Assembly (NCBI GenBank): GCA_002319955.1
Contig: DCJS01000025.1
Coordinates: 1-9,563 of the forward strand
Direction of reading: 5' to 3'
Length of the DNA stretch: 9,563 nt
Source of the DNA: Flavobacteriales bacterium UBA1694
GTDB taxonomy: Bacteria > Bacteroidota > Bacteroidia > Flavobacteriales > Weeksellaceae
Below, piece after piece: positions 7,301 to 9,563 of the stretch. Both the position numbers and the translations under genes were made by a program. Under the pieces are notes generated by a model. It saw only the letters and a program-made list of their open reading frames with translations. It was not told the DNA's origin and made no database searches. Each line of letters begins with the position of its first letter. Within the stretch, counting starts at the first letter, position 1.

Positions 7301-7777
7301 ATGAAAAAATCATTGATCTTATCCCTAAGCGCGCTTATCACTTTAAGCGCTTGTCAAAAAACAGAATCTACCGCGCCACAAACCCAGCAGGATCCCCATG
7401 CCACGCATCAGGTCGATAGTTTAGCCACGCACGAGGAACCTAGTTCAAATGCAGCACTCGAATTAAACAATGGGGAGAAATGGGAAACGAACGTAGAAAT
7501 GCTTCCTTTCATTCAAAAACAAGAACAACTGCTGGCTGAGTTTGATCCGGGGCAAAAGACTTATCTTGAGCTAAGCCAAGATTTGGTTGCGGCCAACGAC
7601 GAACTTATCAAATCGTGCACCATGACTGGCAAGTCTCACGACGTGCTTCACGTCTGGCTCACCGATCACATGAACGCGATGCAAACTCTTGAAAAAAGCA
7701 CCGAAGAGTCTGCTCAGCAGCAGGCTGTAGCCACTCTAAAGAGCTCCATGCAAACCTACCATGAGTACTTTCAATAA
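7301..7777 (+). CDS. Small lipoprotein of unknown function with Cys/Met/His-rich motif
   Basis: The 158-residue product starts with a lipoprotein signal peptide: MKK, a hydrophobic stretch, and lipobox LSAC with Cys18 as the lipidated residue, so it should sit in an envelope membrane. Residues 19-53 are polar and low in complexity, with two ATH triplets (HATH, LATH). The rest looks helical: an ELNNGEKWETN segment (54-64), then SCTMTGKSHDVLHVWLTDHM (105-124), with Cys106, Met108, His113, His117, His123 and Met124 lying close together, and finally YHEYFQ at the C-terminus. I recall similar uncharacterised proteins in Flavobacteriia, but know of no proven function. The clustered thiol, thioether and imidazole groups make binding of a metal such as copper a reasonable guess and nothing more. 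It is a single-gene unit between two terminators. No Shine-Dalgarno site is seen before the ATG, which fits this phylum. Confidence 0.85.
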   Translation: MKKSLILSLSALITLSACQKTESTAPQTQQDPHATHQVDSLATHEEPSSNAALELNNGEKWETNVEMLPFIQKQEQLLAEFDPGQKTYLELSQDLVAANDELIKSCTMTGKSHDVLHVWLTDHMNAMQTLEKSTEESAQQQAVATLKSSMQTYHEYFQ

Positions 7778-7819
7778 ACTTGAACTAAGGGGCTTACGGC
7801 TCCACACCTGTTCAAAATA

Positions 7820-7853
7820 AAGAAGCGCTGGACCAAATGGTCCAGCGCTTCTT
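7820..7853. terminator. Bidirectional terminator between convergent genes
   Basis: A perfect 15-bp stem (7820-7834 with 7839-7853) encloses the loop AAAT. The core is GCGCTGGACC with GGTCCAGCGC. A/T-rich sequence lies on both sides: TTATTTATT after it on the + strand and TTATTTTG on the - strand. It can therefore end both the lipoprotein transcript and the amylase transcript, whose stop codons lie 42 and 22 bases away. Confidence 0.88.
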
Positions 7854-7875
7854 ATTTATTATAAACTCGTGAGGC

Positions 7876-9231
7876 CTAGTTCTCAAAGACGGCGTAGCCG
7901 GATACCGGGAGCTCAAACGCCGCGGCTGACTGAAAATCACGCGTTTGTTTTGAGAAGATTTCCGTAAACTTTCCTGAAAGTTTTTCGTCCTGAATCGTGA
8001 ATTTCACAGGCTCTTTCGAGAAATTAAGAACAGTAAGAACCTGATGGTCTCCCTTAACTCTTAGATAAGCGAGAACTTTATCCTTTGCTGTGGTCTCTAG
8101 CCAGTAGGTAGTCACCTGAGGATCCCCCCCACGTAAGGCTGGGTTTGAAGCCTTTAGTTCTAAAAGAGTCTTATAGAACTCATGAAGCTGCGGCGCTAGA
8201 GTCCAAGGAATCGGGTCTTTTTCAAAAAACTCTAGCCTTTTCGTCTTTAAAGGAAGTTCCTGCCCATTATAAATAAGAGGAACGCCATTCCATGTCACTG
8301 AAAACACGGCAAGAGGTTTAGCAAACACCCCATACTTTTCATATTCCGTTCCATTCCATGTGTTCTCATCGTGGTTCGAGGTAAACCAGGCACGCATCGA
8401 CTTATCCCCAATGTCAGAATACTTCTGTAAAAGCGCTTGGAGCTCAGAAAGCGGCTCATTATTATCGTTAAATGCTTTGGTTTTATGCATCCAATTCCAA
8501 ATATAACTGGCATCAAAGACCTTCCCATACTCAGGGCTGTCGAGCTCGTCGAACTCGCCGAGCCAAAACAGCGGGCGAATTTGGTCTAATTCGGTTCTCG
8601 CTTCTTGCCAGAAATCCACTTCAACCCAAGAGGCTAAGTCACATCGAAAGCCGTCAATCCCAGTCTCTTCTACCCAAAATCTCATCGAATCAATCATCGC
8701 TTTTCGTAAAGCGGGCTTACTATAATCAAGTTCTATAATATCTTCCATGCCTGAGGCAATTTGAAAGGTGCTTGTCTTTGGATCGATAAGGTAGTACTCG
8801 GGATGCGTTTTTGTCCATGTGTGGTCCCAACCGGTATGGTTTGCCACCCAGTCAATGATTACTTTAAAGCCCATGGAATGCGCCATGTCAACCAGGTGCT
8901 TAAAATCCTCAAGTGTTCCAAATTCTGGATTGATTGAGGTGTAATCGCCTGCGGCATACTGACTTCCTAAACTGCCCTTCTTGTTTTGCTGGGCAATTGG
9001 GGTAATGGGCATAAACCACAGGGTTTTGACGCCCATATCTTTTAAGCGCGGGAGATGCGCCTCAAAGGCTTTGAAGGTTCCCTCTGGGGTGTATTGTCTT
9101 ACGTTAACTTCATAAATGGTTGTGGTGTGTTTCCATTCGTCTGGCGTCTGGTTCATAGTTTTTGAATTTTTTTCTGCCGTGCAGCTTAACAAGGCTAGCC
9201 CTAAGACGGCATAAAGCATAAATTTTCTCAT
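7876..9231 (-). CDS. GH13 alpha-amylase family glycoside hydrolase, lipoprotein
   Basis: The 451-residue enzyme belongs to glycoside hydrolase family 13 and should cleave alpha-1,4-glucans or maltooligosaccharides by the retaining mechanism; the exact substrate cannot be read off. The signal peptide has the lipobox LLSC with Cys17, so the enzyme is probably anchored in the envelope, possibly on the cell surface. The (beta/alpha)8 barrel runs from about residue 35 to 370. Conserved regions are DWVANHTG (Asp127 to Gly134), GFRCDLA with nucleophile Asp198, WLGEFDE with acid/base Glu226, and FTSNHDENTW with His287 and transition-state stabiliser Asp288. Residues 375-451 form a beta-rich C-terminal domain. 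Typical Bacteroidota features such as GSLGSQYAAGDYTSINPEFGTLEDF are present. It is a single gene with its own terminator; no SusC, SusD or regulator gene is visible. It lacks a Shine-Dalgarno site. The Met at residue 5 is an alternative start. Confidence 0.93.
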   Translation of the reverse strand: MRKFMLYAVLGLALLSCTAEKNSKTMNQTPDEWKHTTTIYEVNVRQYTPEGTFKAFEAHLPRLKDMGVKTLWFMPITPIAQQNKKGSLGSQYAAGDYTSINPEFGTLEDFKHLVDMAHSMGFKVIIDWVANHTGWDHTWTKTHPEYYLIDPKTSTFQIASGMEDIIELDYSKPALRKAMIDSMRFWVEETGIDGFRCDLASWVEVDFWQEARTELDQIRPLFWLGEFDELDSPEYGKVFDASYIWNWMHKTKAFNDNNEPLSELQALLQKYSDIGDKSMRAWFTSNHDENTWNGTEYEKYGVFAKPLAVFSVTWNGVPLIYNGQELPLKTKRLEFFEKDPIPWTLAPQLHEFYKTLLELKASNPALRGGDPQVTTYWLETTAKDKVLAYLRVKGDHQVLTVLNFSKEPVKFTIQDEKLSGKFTEIFSKQTRDFQSAAAFELPVSGYAVFEN

Positions 9232-9291
9232 AGAATAATTAAGTTTAACAACTCAAAGTTTAAAGTCATAAGCTTGAGCATGCGTGCATGA

Positions 9292-9299
9292 CAAATTTA
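9292..9299 (-). promoter_or_regulatory. Candidate Bacteroidota -7 promoter box for the amylase gene
   Basis: On the - strand this reads TAAATTTG, an exact fit to the TAnnTTTG consensus. It lies 60 bases before the amylase ATG and downstream of the neighbouring gene's terminator, where a promoter is expected. The upstream element is poor: only TTTAATG about 22 bases away, not a clean TTTG. A/T-rich DNA gives such matches often. Confidence 0.3.
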
Positions 9300-9314
9300 C
9301 GGATTTCATCTGGA

Positions 9315-9346
9315 AGCCGCTCATTAAAAAAGCCGTTCATTAAAGA
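9315..9346. repeat. Imperfect tandem duplication, 2 x 16 bases
   Basis: AGCCGCTCATTAAAAA (9315-9330) is followed at once by AGCCGTTCATTAAAGA (9331-9346), with 14 of 16 bases identical. The second copy supplies one arm and part of the loop of the adjacent terminator hairpin. It looks like a local duplication in non-coding DNA. Confidence 0.6.
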
Positions 9347-9359
9347 AAGAACAGCTTTT
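9326..9359 (-). terminator. Rho-independent terminator of the acidic-tail gene
   Basis: Read on the - strand, AAAAGCTGTTC (9359-9349) pairs with GAACGGCTTTT (9338-9328) over 11 bp with one T-G wobble, around a 10-base loop. The pairing ends in a run of six T (9331-9326). It lies 22 bases after the stop codon of the upstream - strand gene. Confidence 0.75.
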
Positions 9360-9381
9360 GTCGTCTTAAATTTATTTGAAA

Positions 9382-9563
9382 TTAATCTAAATCGTCCTCG
9401 TACGGGTCCTGAGAAAAGTCATCTTGCTCCTCATCTTCAAATTCCAGGTCATCGGAATCGTACTCAGAATCCGAAAACTCATCTCCGAAATCAAATTCAT
9501 CCTCACCCATGGGAGGTCTTGGGGTTTTTGACTTTGCTGCACTCTGCTTGCCAGGCGCCTTGA
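9382..9563 (-). CDS. C-terminal part of an unidentified protein with a highly acidic tail
   Basis: An open frame enters from the right edge of the window and ends at TAA (9384-9382), giving 59 C-terminal residues; the start is outside. The first visible residues are basic (KAPGKQSAAKSKTPRPP). The tail from about residue 18 on is dominated by Asp and Glu with interspersed Phe and Tyr, for example GEDEFDFGDEFSDSEYDSDD, and ends in PYEDDLD. The acid-rich composition and the terminator just downstream support real coding. Such tails occur on many nucleic acid-binding or chaperone-like proteins, where they compete for basic ligands, but I do not recognise the family. No function is proposed. Confidence 0.7.
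   Translation of the reverse strand, partial: KAPGKQSAAKSKTPRPPMGEDEFDFGDEFSDSEYDSDDLEFEDEEQDDFSQDPYEDDLD

Noticed and set aside
8295..8738. Two short open frames within the amylase gene (8295-8528 on -, 8472-8738 on +)
   Set aside because: Both lie in other frames of a gene with intact catalytic motifs, and their translations show no family features.
9254..9262. TAAACTTTG on the - strand as a second amylase promoter box
   Set aside because: It has three bases, not two, between TA and TTTG, and there is no well-spaced upstream element.
9279..9290. Short palindrome CATGC-GT-GCATG upstream of the amylase gene
   Set aside because: Five-base arms occur often by chance and no regulator or second copy is visible. 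I do not claim an operator.
9288..9563. Open frame on the + strand reaching the right edge, 91 residues
   Set aside because: It is antisense to the acidic-tail gene and its terminator. Its product is rich in His, Pro, Arg and Asn in a way that mirrors the opposite strand, and it starts inside the intergenic region without a recognisable motif.

Overview
The window looks like chromosomal DNA of a member of the Bacteroidota, most likely the Flavobacteriia or a related class; I cannot name the genus. The grounds are the form of the complex I proteins (NuoI with an N-terminal SNKEMTF-like extension, NuoM with an HTWQPDTYT segment), mostly absent Shine-Dalgarno sequences, two lipoprotein genes, and an uncharacterised lipoprotein of a type I recall from Flavobacteriia. 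These resemblances are from memory and were not searched.

Region 1 (1-7139, + strand) is the distal half of a respiratory complex I (NADH:quinone oxidoreductase) operon in the canonical order nuoH-I-J-K-L-M-N. nuoH is cut at its 5' end by the window; the other six genes are complete. Gaps are tiny or negative apart from 65 bases before nuoI, so this is one transcript, closed by a strong hairpin terminator at 7166-7198. NuoI carries two [4Fe-4S] clusters next to the quinone site formed partly by NuoH. NuoJ and NuoK continue the polar axis in the membrane. NuoL, NuoM and NuoN are the three antiporter-like proton-pumping subunits. All key glutamates, lysines and histidines that I checked are present, so the arm should be functional.

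Region 2 (7140-7860) holds a 161-base spacer with two overlapping palindromic elements, then a small lipoprotein gene of unknown function with a Cys/Met/His-rich motif. A 15-bp hairpin follows it and serves as a shared terminator with the convergent gene beyond.

Region 3 (7861-9231, - strand) is a GH13 alpha-amylase-type glycosidase with a lipoprotein signal peptide and a complete catalytic triad. It stands alone here, with no visible susC/susD partner. Region 4 (9232-9563, - strand) has a 150-base spacer with a candidate promoter, a terminator and a 16-bp tandem duplication. It ends with the C-terminal 59 residues of a protein with a very acidic tail, cut by the window edge.

I see no RNA gene, mobile element, CRISPR array or clear novel multigene system. 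The most worthwhile leads are the small lipoprotein with its palindromic upstream region, and the unidentified acidic-tailed protein.
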